Shown here one piece after another: positions 16,337-24,778 of a stretch of 64,000 nt of DNA. Positions within the stretch are counted from its first letter, which is position 1. The number at the start of each line of letters is the position of its first letter. The stretch is from contig NZ_OESG01000014.1 in assembly GCF_900240945.1 (NCBI RefSeq), positions 1,904,015-1,968,014 on the forward strand, read 5' to 3'. The stretch is from Mycobacterium sp. 3519A. Its GTDB lineage: Bacteria; Actinomycetota; Actinomycetes; Mycobacteriales; Mycobacteriaceae. The position numbers and the translations under genes were made by a program. The notes under the pieces are model-generated. The model worked only from the letters and a program-made list of their open reading frames with translations, did not search any database and had not been told where the DNA came from.

Positions 16337-17619
16337 AGTCGCCCGCCACCGGCGGCATGATGCCGCACTGGCGTGTACCGCAGGTGCTGCTCACCGCCGC
16401 GGTGCGCTCGTCGTCGCTGCTGGGTCATGACCTGATCAACCGCTTCCGGGCGGAGCGTTATCAGCTGTTCCTCACCGGTCATCTGCTCGGATGGGCCGGC
16501 GCCGGAATCCTGTTGCCGCTCTTGGAGTTCGCGTTCTGGTACCGCAACCCGTACGTGCTGCTGTTCGCGGCGGTCGGCGCCCCGCAATGTGTGGCGCTCG
16601 CGGTGGGCCTGCACCTGGCCCGGCTCGGCAGGTACTCACAGTCGATCAGCCTGGTCTGCGTCACGAACTGGATCAGCGTGGTACTCGTGACGCTGATCAA
16701 CCCCAACTTCCTGGCCGTGATGGCGCTGGTGGCCCTTGTTCCTGTCGTCTTCGCCGAGCCCTATATCCGCTGGCAACGCGGGTTGGCGTTCACGGTGATC
16801 ACCGCGTTGTGCGTGCTGGCGATGGCATTGTTGGTGCGCATCCTTCCCGTTCCGGAGGCGGTGCAGAACGGGCCCCGCTGGCTGGAAACCGCGTTCATCG
16901 TTGTGGCGTTGCCGTTCAACGCATTTCACTTGTTGGTGATCGTGTGGAACAACGCGGCGGCCTTGCGGACGTCGGAGGGACAACTCGCGGAACGTGCCGC
17001 CGAACTCGCGGCCTCGCGCACCCGGTTGACCACGGCCGCCGACGAAGAGCGACGCAGGCTGGAACGGGATCTGCACGACGGCGCCCAGCAGCACCTGGTC
17101 TCCCTTTCGGTGCTCATTCAGCTTGCGCGCAAAGCGGATCCGCAGCGGTGCCAGTCGCTGTTGAGCGAGGCGCCCGAACTCGTCGAGCCCTCGATCGTCG
17201 AGATACGCAGGCTCGCCCACGGCATCTCCCCGCCGCTGCTCGTCAGCGGCGGGTTGACCGAAGCCCTACCGACGCTGGCCGCACGCGCGTCGGTCCCCGC
17301 GCACGTGGACCTGCAGGGCCTGGGCCGCTACCCGCCTTCAACGGAGGCGGCGCTGTACTACTGCTGCAGCGAGGCGTTGCAGAACGCCGCCAAACACGGT
17401 GGTCCCGGCACCACGGTGACGATCAAGGCGCGCGGCGACGGGCAGACACTGCACCTTTCGATCAGCGACACCGGGCGAGGATTCGAGCCGGGAACCATCG
17501 GCCACGGGTTGACCAATATGACCGACCGGCTTTCGGCCATCGGTGGCCGACTCGTGATCGAGACGTCGCCGGGACGCGGTACCCGCATCGTCGCCGCCGT
17601 CGACGGCAGCGGGTCCTGA
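16318..17619 (+). CDS. Membrane sensor histidine kinase (HisKA_3 type)
   Basis: A 433-residue kinase. Five to six hydrophobic helices span about residues 45-225 and no large extracellular domain is visible, so it probably senses in or near the membrane. A coiled-coil linker (AALRTSEGQLAERAAELAASRTRLTTAADEERRRLERD) leads to the phospho-His box ERDLHDGAQQHLVSLSVL, followed by the HATPase domain with the N-box (SEALQNAAKHG), DTGRGF and GHGLTNMTDRL. Such kinases phosphorylate NarL-type regulators, here the two encoded just upstream. It is followed after 72 bases by a class III cyclase. Confidence 0.92.
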   Translation: MANSELKSPATGGMMPHWRVPQVLLTAAVRSSSLLGHDLINRFRAERYQLFLTGHLLGWAGAGILLPLLEFAFWYRNPYVLLFAAVGAPQCVALAVGLHLARLGRYSQSISLVCVTNWISVVLVTLINPNFLAVMALVALVPVVFAEPYIRWQRGLAFTVITALCVLAMALLVRILPVPEAVQNGPRWLETAFIVVALPFNAFHLLVIVWNNAAALRTSEGQLAERAAELAASRTRLTTAADEERRRLERDLHDGAQQHLVSLSVLIQLARKADPQRCQSLLSEAPELVEPSIVEIRRLAHGISPPLLVSGGLTEALPTLAARASVPAHVDLQGLGRYPPSTEAALYYCCSEALQNAAKHGGPGTTVTIKARGDGQTLHLSISDTGRGFEPGTIGHGLTNMTDRLSAIGGRLVIETSPGRGTRIVAAVDGSGS

Positions 17620-17691
17620 CCGCAGGGGGTGTACACACCACCATCAATCGTGTTGTGCGCACGGTAGCTAACGCCGACCGGGGCCAGCAGG

Positions 17692-18321
17692 ATGAAAGTC
17701 ATCGTCGAACTGGGGGCAGACATGACGATCACCATGAGCACGTTGAGTGCGACAGACGCCGACGAACTGTTACCGACCGGCACCGTGACACTGCTGCTGG
17801 CCGACATCGAAGGCTCCACCCGACTCTGGGAATCTCAGCCCGAGCGGATGGCGACCGCCCTGGCCGCCATGGATCAAGTGGTGGCCGACGTCGTCGGCGC
17901 CACCAACGGTGTGTGCCCGGTGGCCCAGGGCGAGGGAGACAGCTTCGTGGTGGCATTCACCCGTGCCGCCGACGGAGTGGCATGCGCATTGGCGCTACAA
18001 CGGGCCGCCTTGTCACCGATTCGGCTTCGGATCGGTCTGCACACGGGTGAAGTGATGCTGCGCGATCCCGGCAACTACATGGGGCCGACGATCAACCGGG
18101 CCGCCCGGTTGCGTGAGCTCGCCCACGGCGGACAAACCCTATTGTCCGGTGCGACAAGCGATCTCGTTCACGCCGCACTACCCGATCAGGCGTGGTTGAC
18201 ACGTTTGGGTTGCCATCGGCTTCGTGATCTGACGCGTCCCGAGCGGGTGGCGCAGCTGTGCCATCCCGACCTGGTCAACGACTTTCCGCCGCTGCGCCGC
18301 AGTACGATGCCAGTGACATGA
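17692..18321 (+). CDS. Stand-alone class III adenylate/guanylate cyclase domain protein
   Basis: About 200 residues with a single cyclase homology domain. The first metal-binding Asp (TVTLLLADIEGSTRLWE), the second (QGEGDSFVVAF) and the NRAARLRELAHGGQ segment with the transition-state Asn/Arg are present, so activity is possible. The C-terminus ends after the conserved LRDLTRPERVAQL strand. The start may instead be ATG at 17722, which follows a GGGGG Shine-Dalgarno-like run. No membrane or HAMP segment exists, so it is cytosolic. It follows a two-component operon and precedes a TetR gene by ten bases. Confidence 0.85.
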   Translation: MKVIVELGADMTITMSTLSATDADELLPTGTVTLLLADIEGSTRLWESQPERMATALAAMDQVVADVVGATNGVCPVAQGEGDSFVVAFTRAADGVACALALQRAALSPIRLRIGLHTGEVMLRDPGNYMGPTINRAARLRELAHGGQTLLSGATSDLVHAALPDQAWLTRLGCHRLRDLTRPERVAQLCHPDLVNDFPPLRRSTMPVT

Positions 18322-18331
18322 AAGGCATTGA

Positions 18332-18931
18332 GTGACGGCAGCCGCCGGGCGGCGTGACGAGGACGCGAGCAATTTCCGCCAACGCCTGCTCGACGCCCTC
18401 GAAGCGTCGATCGCCGAGGACGGTTATTCGCGTACCACTGTCGCCGATATCGTGCGCCGGGCGCGTACCTCACGACGGACCTTCTACGAACACTTCGACA
18501 GCAGGGAAGCGTGCTTCGTCGCTTTGCTCACCGATGCGAATGCGTCGCAGATCCGGCAGATCTCGGCGGCGGTCGATCCGCACGCCCCGTGGCGAACGCA
18601 GGTGCGGCAGGCAATCGAGGCCTGGGTGTCCTCCGGGGAGGCGCGGTCTCCGCTGATGTTGAGCTGGTTTCGCGACGTACCGTCACTTGGCGCGGCCGCG
18701 CGGCGGTTGCAGCGCGACGGCACAGAGCATTTCATCGAGATGGTGCAGGCGCTCGGCGGGTCCGACGAATTCCGCGCCGCCGGCGTCGGACCCGTTTCCC
18801 GACAACGGATCATCATGCTGCTCGGTGGTCTGCGTGAACTGGCCGCCATCACCGTCGAGGAGGGTGGCCGGATGAGTGATATCACCGAGGAAGCAGTTGA
18901 CGCGTCGATCGCCTTGCTGAGCCCGCGGTGA
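18332..18931 (+). CDS. TetR/AcrR family transcriptional regulator
   Basis: A 199-residue regulator with a standard helix-turn-helix (FRQRLLDALEASIAEDGYSRTTVADIVRRARTSRRTFYEHFDSREACFVALL) and a helical C-terminal domain. The GTG start lies ten bases after the cyclase stop, suggesting cotranscription. Its 3' end overlaps the convergent monooxygenase gene by 50 bases. It is adjacent to the BVMO/P450 divergent locus and is one of two candidates for the GGTAC-type operators there. Confidence 0.87.
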   Translation: MTAAAGRRDEDASNFRQRLLDALEASIAEDGYSRTTVADIVRRARTSRRTFYEHFDSREACFVALLTDANASQIRQISAAVDPHAPWRTQVRQAIEAWVSSGEARSPLMLSWFRDVPSLGAAARRLQRDGTEHFIEMVQALGGSDEFRAAGVGPVSRQRIIMLLGGLRELAAITVEEGGRMSDITEEAVDASIALLSPR

Positions 18932-20375
18932 ACACGACGGCGTCGTCGACCGGACCGCGGCGCAGCAACCGGACATCCTTGACGTAATTCTGATGCAGCC
19001 GCCACGGCGCGCGATCGCCCTGCTTCGGCAGCTCGGCCAGGCTGCGTTTGACGTACCCCGACGCGAGGTCGAGGAACGGGTTGGCAGCCGTCGCACCTGC
19101 GGCATCCGGCGTCACCGCGGTGTAGCCGCTTCGGTCCATGTGCCTGAGCAGTCGACACACGTATTCGGCCACCAGATCGGCCTTCAGCGTCCACGACGCG
19201 TTGGTGTAGCCGATCGTCCACGCGAAGTTCGGCACACCCGAGAGCATCATGCCCTTGTAGGACACCGTATTCGACAGATCCACGGCGCGGCCGTCGACCT
19301 CGAGGTGCATTCCACCGATGGCGAGCAGATTCAACCCGGTGGCGCTGACGACGATGTCGGCTGCCAACTCTGCACCGGATTGCAGGCGGATGCCGGATTC
19401 GGTGAACGTGTCGATGTGGTCGGTGACGACGGATGCGCGCCCGTCGCGGATGGCGGTGAACAGATCACCGTCGGGCACCAGACACATGCGTTGGTCCCAC
19501 GGGTTGTACGAGGGCGCGAAGTGGGTGTCGACGGCGTAGCCCTCGGGCAGTTGCTTGATCGCCGCCTTGCGCAGCATCGACTTCATCGTCTCCGGGCGGC
19601 GCCGGCTCAGGTTGAAGATGGCGATCGCCTGCAATGCGTTCTTCCACCGCACGATCGCATAGGCGAGCTTGGGTGGCAGCCATGCACGGAGGCGGTCCGC
19701 GATGGCGTCGCTGGCGGGCCGCGACGCGACGTACGTCGGCGAGCGCTGCAGCATCGTGACGTGGGCGGCCGATTCGGCCAGCGACGGCACCAGCGTCACC
19801 GCGGTGGCTCCGCTGCCGATGACGACCACCCGCTTGTCGCGGTAGTCGAGGTCTTCCGGCCAGTGCTGCGGGTGGATCACCGGGCCCCGAAAGCGTTCGA
19901 CGCCAGGGAATTCCGGGCTGTAACCCTCGTCGTAGCGGTAGTAGCCGGTGCACACGTACAGAAACGACGCACTGATCGTCAGCAGTTGGTCGGTGTCGGT
20001 GCGATGCACCTCGACAGCCCAGCGTGATTCGGTGCTGTCCCAATTGGCGTTCACCACACGGTGATTCAGGCGAATGAGCTTGTCGACACCGAAATTCTGC
20101 GCGGTGTCGTGGATGTAGCGCAGGATGCTCGGCCCGTCGGCGATCGCCTTGGGGTCGGTCCACGGCGAGAACCGGTAGCCCAGCGTGAACATGTCCGAAT
20201 CCGACCGGATGCCCGGGTAGCGGAACAGGTCCCAGGTGCCGCCGACGGCGCCGCGCGCCTCGAGCACCGCCACCGACTTGTCCGGACACTCCTGCCGGAG
20301 TTGGCAGGCTGCGCCGACGCCGGACAGTCCCGCGCCGACGATCAAGACATCAACTGTTTCCGCTGGTAGTGACAT
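18882..20375 (-). CDS. Baeyer-Villiger flavin monooxygenase (EthA/MymA-like)
   Basis: A 497-residue class B flavoprotein monooxygenase. The FAD Rossmann motif GAGLSGVGAA lies at residues 12-21, the BVMO fingerprint reads FRGPVIHPQHWPE, and the NADPH Rossmann motif is GSGATAVTLV. The segment GTWDLFRYPGIRSDSDMFTLGYRFSPW closely matches EthA and MymA as recalled. Such enzymes insert oxygen next to carbonyls or oxidise sulphur; EthA activates ethionamide. The ATG at 20375 follows GAGAGG; a longer frame to 20648 would run through the operator region and the P450 start. It is divergent from the CYP138-like gene across four CGGTAC-N6-GTACC sites. Confidence 0.9.
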   Translation of the reverse strand: MSLPAETVDVLIVGAGLSGVGAACQLRQECPDKSVAVLEARGAVGGTWDLFRYPGIRSDSDMFTLGYRFSPWTDPKAIADGPSILRYIHDTAQNFGVDKLIRLNHRVVNANWDSTESRWAVEVHRTDTDQLLTISASFLYVCTGYYRYDEGYSPEFPGVERFRGPVIHPQHWPEDLDYRDKRVVVIGSGATAVTLVPSLAESAAHVTMLQRSPTYVASRPASDAIADRLRAWLPPKLAYAIVRWKNALQAIAIFNLSRRRPETMKSMLRKAAIKQLPEGYAVDTHFAPSYNPWDQRMCLVPDGDLFTAIRDGRASVVTDHIDTFTESGIRLQSGAELAADIVVSATGLNLLAIGGMHLEVDGRAVDLSNTVSYKGMMLSGVPNFAWTIGYTNASWTLKADLVAEYVCRLLRHMDRSGYTAVTPDAAGATAANPFLDLASGYVKRSLAELPKQGDRAPWRLHQNYVKDVRLLRRGPVDDAVVFTAGSARRSTRQLLPR

Positions 20376-20400
20376 CGACGCCGCCTCTCGCCCGCGTTTC

Positions 20401-20416
20401 GGTACCGCGTTGTACC
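20401..20416. promoter_or_regulatory. Operator copy 1, GGTAC-N6-GTACC
   Basis: GGTAC-cgcgtt-GTACC, preceded by C and followed by A. It lies 25 bases upstream of the monooxygenase ATG. Its centre is 22 bp from that of copy 2. Confidence 0.75.
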
Positions 20417-20422
20417 ACGTTC

Positions 20423-20438
20423 GGTACCAGACGGTACC
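20423..20438. promoter_or_regulatory. Operator copy 2, GGTAC-N6-GTACC
   Basis: GGTAC-cagacg-GTACC, preceded by C and followed by A. With copy 1 it forms the monooxygenase-proximal pair, on the same helical face (two turns apart). Confidence 0.75.
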
Positions 20439-20475
20439 ACTATTAGACGTGTGTTGGAAAGGGGTTGTGCAAATC

Positions 20476-20491
20476 GGTACTTTGACGTACC
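20476..20491. promoter_or_regulatory. Operator copy 3, GGTAC-N6-GTACC
   Basis: GGTAC-tttgac-GTACC, preceded by C and followed by G. Its centre is 53 bp (five turns) from copy 2 and 23 bp from copy 4. Confidence 0.75.
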
Positions 20492-20498
20492 GTGAACC

Positions 20499-20514
20499 GG
20501 TACCTTGGAGTACC
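20499..20514. promoter_or_regulatory. Operator copy 4, GGTAC-N6-GTACC
   Basis: GGTAC-cttgga-GTACC, preceded by C and followed by A. It lies 18 bases before the P450 ATG, just ahead of its GGAGGTGATC Shine-Dalgarno. Confidence 0.75.
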
Positions 20515-20532
20515 ACCAACGGAGGTGATCGC

Positions 20533-21888
20533 ATGGCCGTGGCGACCACGGACCCGGTACGGCTACCGCCGACACCGCGGATCCCGAAACTTCTGCAGGG
20601 CGTCGGCTTCGTCGCAGCCAGGGAGAAGTCCGTCGCCGCGTTGGCCAACCGCTACGGTCCGGCGTTCACGCTGCGGTTGCCGATCTTCGGCGAGACCGTG
20701 GTGGTGAGCGACCCGGCGCTGGTCAAAGACTTGTTCACCACCAACACCGACCTGGTGGGCCGGGCCGGCGTGCTCGGCGAAATGTTCGGTCCTGGCTCGA
20801 CTTTCAGCCTGGACAGCACAGAACACCGCGAGCGCCGCAAGCTGCTGGTGCCGCCGTTTCACGGCAAGCGGATGACGTCCTACGAGGACATCGTCGAAGA
20901 AGAGGTGTTGCGCGAGACCGCGACATGGCCCGATGGCAGGGAATTCGAAACCATGCCGTCGATGATGCGCATCACCCTGAACGCCATACTGCGCACCGTT
21001 TTCGGCGCAGAGGGTGCAGCGCTCGACGAACTCCGTGAACTGCTGCCCGGCATGGTGCTGCACGCGTCGCGGCTGGCCGTGATGCCGCGCGTCGTGCGCC
21101 GCGACCTCGGATCGTGGAGCCCAGGCGGGAAGCTGGCGGCCCACCGTACGCGCTACGACGAGATCATCCGGCGCCTGATCGCCGACATCCGTGACGACCC
21201 GAAGTTCGCCGAGCGCAACGACGTCCTCGCCCTGCTGCTGCAGGCCCGCTACGAGGACGGCTCGCCGATCTCCGACGACCACGTCGCCGACGAACTGCTG
21301 ACACTGCTCGCCGCGGGGCACGAGACGACCGCGACCACACTGGCCTGGGCTGTGGAGCGGCTGCGTCGCCACCCGCGCCTGTTGGCCGGGCTGACCGCTG
21401 AGGTCTGCGCGGGCGGTTCGGACCTGGTGCAGGCCACCATCTGGGAGGTGCAGCGCAGCCGTCCGGTGATCAACAGCACGGCGCGACTGGCCAAGGCGCG
21501 AATCCGGCTGGGCGAATGGGTGATTCCGCAGGGACACGCGATCCTGGCGAGCATCTCCCTGGCGCACGCGTCCGAGGTGAGCTTCCCCGACGCCACGACC
21601 TTCAATCCGGACCGATTCCTGGGCAATCCGCCCGACAACTATGCCTGGATCCCCTACGGGGGTGGGGTGCGCCGCTGCATCGGTGCGGCGTTCGCGAACA
21701 TGGAGATGAATGTGACACTACGAACCTTGCTGCGCGAGTTCGAATTCGGCACCACCTACGCCCCCGGTGAACGCCTGCACTCACGTGGGGTGGCAACCGC
21801 ACCCGCACAGGGCGGCCGCGCGGTGGTGTACCGCCGGGCGGTCAAGACGGCGCCGAGGGCCGGGCGCGCCCAGCAGGTCTCGGCGTGA
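20533..21888 (+). CDS. cyp138: Cytochrome P450, CYP138-like
   Basis: A 451-residue P450. The heme-binding loop WIPYGGGVRRCIGAAFA carries the axial Cys382, the I-helix reads LLTLLAAGHETTATTL, and the K-helix ExxR is in WEVQRSRP. The opening (RLPPTPRIPKLLQGVGFVAAR) and the PPFHGKRMTSYEDIVEEE segment agree with M. tuberculosis CYP138 as recalled. The ATG at 20533 has a near-perfect Shine-Dalgarno (GGAGGTGATC at 20521). It starts a tightly coupled operon with hydrolase, SDR and quinone-reductase genes, so it probably hydroxylates a lipid-like or alicyclic compound for further breakdown. It is cytosolic or membrane-peripheral and needs ferredoxin partners not seen here. Confidence 0.92.
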   Translation: MAVATTDPVRLPPTPRIPKLLQGVGFVAAREKSVAALANRYGPAFTLRLPIFGETVVVSDPALVKDLFTTNTDLVGRAGVLGEMFGPGSTFSLDSTEHRERRKLLVPPFHGKRMTSYEDIVEEEVLRETATWPDGREFETMPSMMRITLNAILRTVFGAEGAALDELRELLPGMVLHASRLAVMPRVVRRDLGSWSPGGKLAAHRTRYDEIIRRLIADIRDDPKFAERNDVLALLLQARYEDGSPISDDHVADELLTLLAAGHETTATTLAWAVERLRRHPRLLAGLTAEVCAGGSDLVQATIWEVQRSRPVINSTARLAKARIRLGEWVIPQGHAILASISLAHASEVSFPDATTFNPDRFLGNPPDNYAWIPYGGGVRRCIGAAFANMEMNVTLRTLLREFEFGTTYAPGERLHSRGVATAPAQGGRAVVYRRAVKTAPRAGRAQQVSA

Positions 21889-22796
21889 GCGCCCGCGACG
21901 AAGCGCTGGTCGACGTCGGCCGCGGCATCGGGCTGTGCTACGACCAGACCGGCGACCCCGCCGATCCGCCGATCGTGTTGATCGCGGGTCTCGGCCAGCA
22001 GTTGCATTCGTGGCCAGACGATTTCGTTGCGGCGCTGGCCGTACGCGGGTTTCTGGTGACGCGGTTCGACAACCGAGACGCAGGCCGGTCGACGCACATG
22101 TCCTACCGGCCGCCGAATCCGATCGCGATGCTGCGGGGCCGCAACCAGTACCACCTGGGCGACATGGCCCGCGACACCGTCGGGCTTCTCGACGCGCTCG
22201 GTTTCTCCGACGCTCACCTGGTCGGCATCTCCATGGGCGGGATGATCGCCCAGACGGTCGCCGCGCACCATCCGGGCCGGGTCCGCACGCTGACGTCGAT
22301 CATGTCGAACACGGGAGCGCGCAAGGTGGGCCGTCCTGCAATGTCGACGTGGCGGCGGATGCTGACCGCGCGACCCCCGCGGACGCGTGCCGAGGCGATG
22401 GACCGCGCAGCGAACATGTTCGCGCACATCGGCTCTCACGGGTTTCCGTTCGACGAGAATGCCGTGCGGGAATACGCGGGCATCGCGTGGGATCGGGATC
22501 CCAGCCCCGCGGGCATCGCCCGTCAACTGGCGGGCATCTTCGCCTCGGGCGACCGCACCGCCGAACTGCGCCACATCGACGTGCCGACACTCGTCATCCA
22601 CGGCGACCGCGACCGCATGGTGCACCCCACCGGAGGCGCTGCGACGGCGCGGGCCATCCCCGGCGCCCGCCTGGAGACCATCGTCGGGCTCGGCCACGAT
22701 CTGCCCATCGGGGCGTGGGGCCGGATCATCGACCTGATCACCGAGCACGCCACCTTCTCACCAGCCACCCACACCGCCTCGGAGGAGCACGCATGA
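21885..22796 (+). CDS. Alpha/beta hydrolase
   Basis: A 303-residue alpha/beta-fold hydrolase. The oxyanion region is IAGLGQQLHSWPDDF, the nucleophile elbow GISMGG supplies Ser, VIHGDRDRMVHP gives the acid and VGLGHDLP the His. It could be an esterase or lactonase acting on a Baeyer-Villiger ester product. The GTG start overlaps the P450 stop (GTGA), and its own stop overlaps the ATG of an 18-residue mini-ORF. No signal peptide is present, so it is cytosolic. Confidence 0.9.
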   Translation: MSARDEALVDVGRGIGLCYDQTGDPADPPIVLIAGLGQQLHSWPDDFVAALAVRGFLVTRFDNRDAGRSTHMSYRPPNPIAMLRGRNQYHLGDMARDTVGLLDALGFSDAHLVGISMGGMIAQTVAAHHPGRVRTLTSIMSNTGARKVGRPAMSTWRRMLTARPPRTRAEAMDRAANMFAHIGSHGFPFDENAVREYAGIAWDRDPSPAGIARQLAGIFASGDRTAELRHIDVPTLVIHGDRDRMVHPTGGAATARAIPGARLETIVGLGHDLPIGAWGRIIDLITEHATFSPATHTASEEHA

Positions 22797-22849
22797 GCAA
22801 CCGAAGACGACAACGAGCGAGGACCGCAGCGAAGAGGGGTCGAGCATGA
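22793..22849 (+). CDS. 18-residue basic mini-ORF bridging hydrolase and SDR genes
   Basis: The frame encodes MSNRRRQRARTAAKRGRA. Its ATG overlaps the hydrolase stop (ATGA) and its TGA overlaps the SDR start (ATGA). GGAGGAG lies eight bases before its ATG. Eight of 18 residues are Arg or Lys. It could serve only to carry ribosomes across the gap, or be a real micropeptide. GC-rich DNA makes short open frames common, so coding status is uncertain. Confidence 0.4.
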   Translation: MSNRRRQRARTAAKRGRA

Positions 22850-23706
22850 GTAAGAGGACCATCAGCGGCCGCACGGTCGTCATCAGCGGAGCGGCTTCCG
22901 GCATCGGCCGGGCTCTGGCGCAACGGCTTTCGGCTCGCGGCTGCCCCGTCGCGATCACCGACATCGACGAAAAGGGACTCAAGGAGACGGAGGCGTCACT
23001 GAGCGGCCCGACGCTGCTGCGGGTGCTCGACGTAGCCGACGCTGGGGCGCAACGCGACTTCGCGGCCGAGGTGCGCGACTGGGCGCCGAAGCCGATCGGC
23101 GCGGTGTTCAACAACGCGGGCGTCGCCACGTCCTCCAGCGTGCTCGACACCATCCCCGAGGACGACGACTGGCTGTGGAACATCAACTTCCACGGCGTCG
23201 TCAACGGCACAAGGGCATTCCTGCCGATCCTCGTCGAGCAGAACGACGGCGCGATCGTCAACACGTCCAGCGTGTTCGGTCTGGTCGGCATGCCCAACCA
23301 AAGCGCCTACTGTGCAGCCAAATTCGCTGTCCGCGGCTTCACCGATTCGCTGCGCCAGGAGTTGCGCGGCACCGGCGTCACCGCCATCAACGTCCACCCC
23401 GGCGGCATCAACACCAACATCGTGCGAAACGCCCGGTGGCGTAAGGACCCCGAAGGCCGCGGCCGCAGCCACGAGCAGATGGTGCAGGAGTTCGCCGCGA
23501 TCACACTCACCCAGCCGGACAAGGCCGCCGAGATCATCCATCGCGGTGTGGAACAGGGCAAAGCCCGCATCCTGGTGGGTCCGGACGCGTATCTGTTCGA
23601 CGCGCTCGGACGGTTGGCCCCCACGCGTTACTACGACATCCTCGGTCGACTCGAATCGGTGTTGCGCCGCCGGACCAACAGCGCAGCCGAGGCCACCGTC
23701 TCGTGA
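22846..23706 (+). CDS. Short-chain dehydrogenase/reductase
   Basis: A 286-residue SDR. The NAD(P)-binding motif is SGAASGIGRALAQRLSARG, with ITDID giving an acidic residue after strand 2 that favours NAD(H); the NNAG motif (VFNNAGVA) follows, then the Ser (NTSSVFG) and YxxxK (QSAYCAAKFAVRG) catalytic residues. It probably oxidises an alcohol produced by the P450 or hydrolase. The ATG overlaps the stop of the mini-ORF and GAGGGG lies upstream. Confidence 0.9.
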   Translation: MSKRTISGRTVVISGAASGIGRALAQRLSARGCPVAITDIDEKGLKETEASLSGPTLLRVLDVADAGAQRDFAAEVRDWAPKPIGAVFNNAGVATSSSVLDTIPEDDDWLWNINFHGVVNGTRAFLPILVEQNDGAIVNTSSVFGLVGMPNQSAYCAAKFAVRGFTDSLRQELRGTGVTAINVHPGGINTNIVRNARWRKDPEGRGRSHEQMVQEFAAITLTQPDKAAEIIHRGVEQGKARILVGPDAYLFDALGRLAPTRYYDILGRLESVLRRRTNSAAEATVS

Positions 23707-23768
23707 GTGCCGTGGTCGTGCCGCCCGCGGCGAAAGCCGCACAGCGCAGCGCGCGCGTTGGTGCGTGA
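23703..23768 (+). CDS. 21-residue mini-ORF bridging SDR and quinone-reductase genes
   Basis: A GTG overlapping the SDR stop (GTGA at 23703) opens a 21-codon frame rich in Ala, Val, Arg and Lys that ends two bases before the next ATG (23771). This is the second such bridge in this operon. It may be only a ribosome-relay frame, and its coding status is uncertain. Confidence 0.3.
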   Translation: MSAVVVPPAAKAAQRSARVGA

Positions 23769-23770
23769 GC

Positions 23771-24775
23771 ATGCGCGCGGTCGTCATCACCAAGCACGGT
23801 GACCTGTCGGTGCTCCAAGTGCAGGACCGTCCCGACCCTCCACCACCAGGCCACGGGCAGGTACGCATTGCGGTGCGCGCGGCCGGGGTCAACTTCGCCG
23901 ACCATCTCGCCCGGGTCGGGCTGTATCCCGACGCGCCAAAGCCACCCATGGTCGTCGGCTACGAGGTCGCCGGCACTATCGAGGCGGTCGGCGGCGGCGT
24001 GGACCCCGCCCGGGTGGGGCAGCGGGTGTTCGCGGGTACCCGGTTCGGCGGCTACGCGGAGATCGTCAATGTCAGGGCGGACGACGCTGTGCCACTGCCT
24101 GATTCGCTGACCTTCGAGCAGGGCGCCGCGATCCCGGTCAACTATGCGACGGCGTGGGCGGCGCTGCATGGTTACGGGTCACTGCGGGCCGGCGAGCGCG
24201 TGCTGATCCACGCGGCGGCAGGCGGAGTCGGCATTGCGGCCATCCAGTTGGCCAAGGCTGCCGGGGCCGAGGTGCACGGTACGGCCTCGCCGGGCAAGCA
24301 CGCGCGACTCGCCGAGTTGGGCGTCGACCGCGCGATCGACTACCGCCGCGACGGGTGGTGGAAAGGGTTGCCGCCCTACGACATCGTGCTGGACGCGATC
24401 GGCGGCACCTCGCTCAAGCGGTCGTATCAGTTGTTGCGGCCCGGCGGCCGGCTTGTCGGATACGGCGCATCCGCGATGCAGCAGGGCGAGAAGCGGTCGT
24501 TGCGTACCGCGTTACCGCAATTGTTGTCGATGCTGCGCGGGTTCAACCTGATCAAGCAGCTGTCGGAGTCGAAGAGTTTGATCGGGCTCAACATGCTCGC
24601 ATTGTGGGACGACCGCGGCACGCTGCAACCCTGGATCGAGCCGCTGTCCACCGCACTGGCCGACGGCATCGTTGCACCAGTCGTACACGCCGCGGTGCCG
24701 TTCGCCGATGCCCGCGAAGCCCACCGCATCCTGGCGGCGCGCGAGAATGTGGGCAAGGTCGTACTGGTGCCCTGA
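23771..24775 (+). CDS. Zinc-free NADPH:quinone reductase-like (MDR family) oxidoreductase
   Basis: A 334-residue medium-chain reductase. It starts MRAVVITKHGDLSVLQVQD, has the GroES-like fold with VNFADHLARVGLYP, and an NADPH-binding motif HAAAGGVGIAAIQLAKAAGA. No zinc-binding Cys cluster is present, which fits the quinone-oxidoreductase subfamily that reduces quinones or enones. It is the last gene of the P450 operon and converges on the next hydrolase gene with three bases between stops. Confidence 0.88.
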   Translation: MRAVVITKHGDLSVLQVQDRPDPPPPGHGQVRIAVRAAGVNFADHLARVGLYPDAPKPPMVVGYEVAGTIEAVGGGVDPARVGQRVFAGTRFGGYAEIVNVRADDAVPLPDSLTFEQGAAIPVNYATAWAALHGYGSLRAGERVLIHAAAGGVGIAAIQLAKAAGAEVHGTASPGKHARLAELGVDRAIDYRRDGWWKGLPPYDIVLDAIGGTSLKRSYQLLRPGGRLVGYGASAMQQGEKRSLRTALPQLLSMLRGFNLIKQLSESKSLIGLNMLALWDDRGTLQPWIEPLSTALADGIVAPVVHAAVPFADAREAHRILAARENVGKVVLVP

Positions 24776-24778
24776 CGG

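Noticed and set aside
15027..16394. A 455-codon minus-strand frame across tRNA-Phe and the response regulators
   Set aside because: It overlaps a tRNA and two well-defined regulators and has no recognisable domain.
20376..20648. N-terminal extension of the monooxygenase to 20648
   Set aside because: It would translate through all four operators and the P450 start; the FAD motif sits at the normal distance from ATG 20375.
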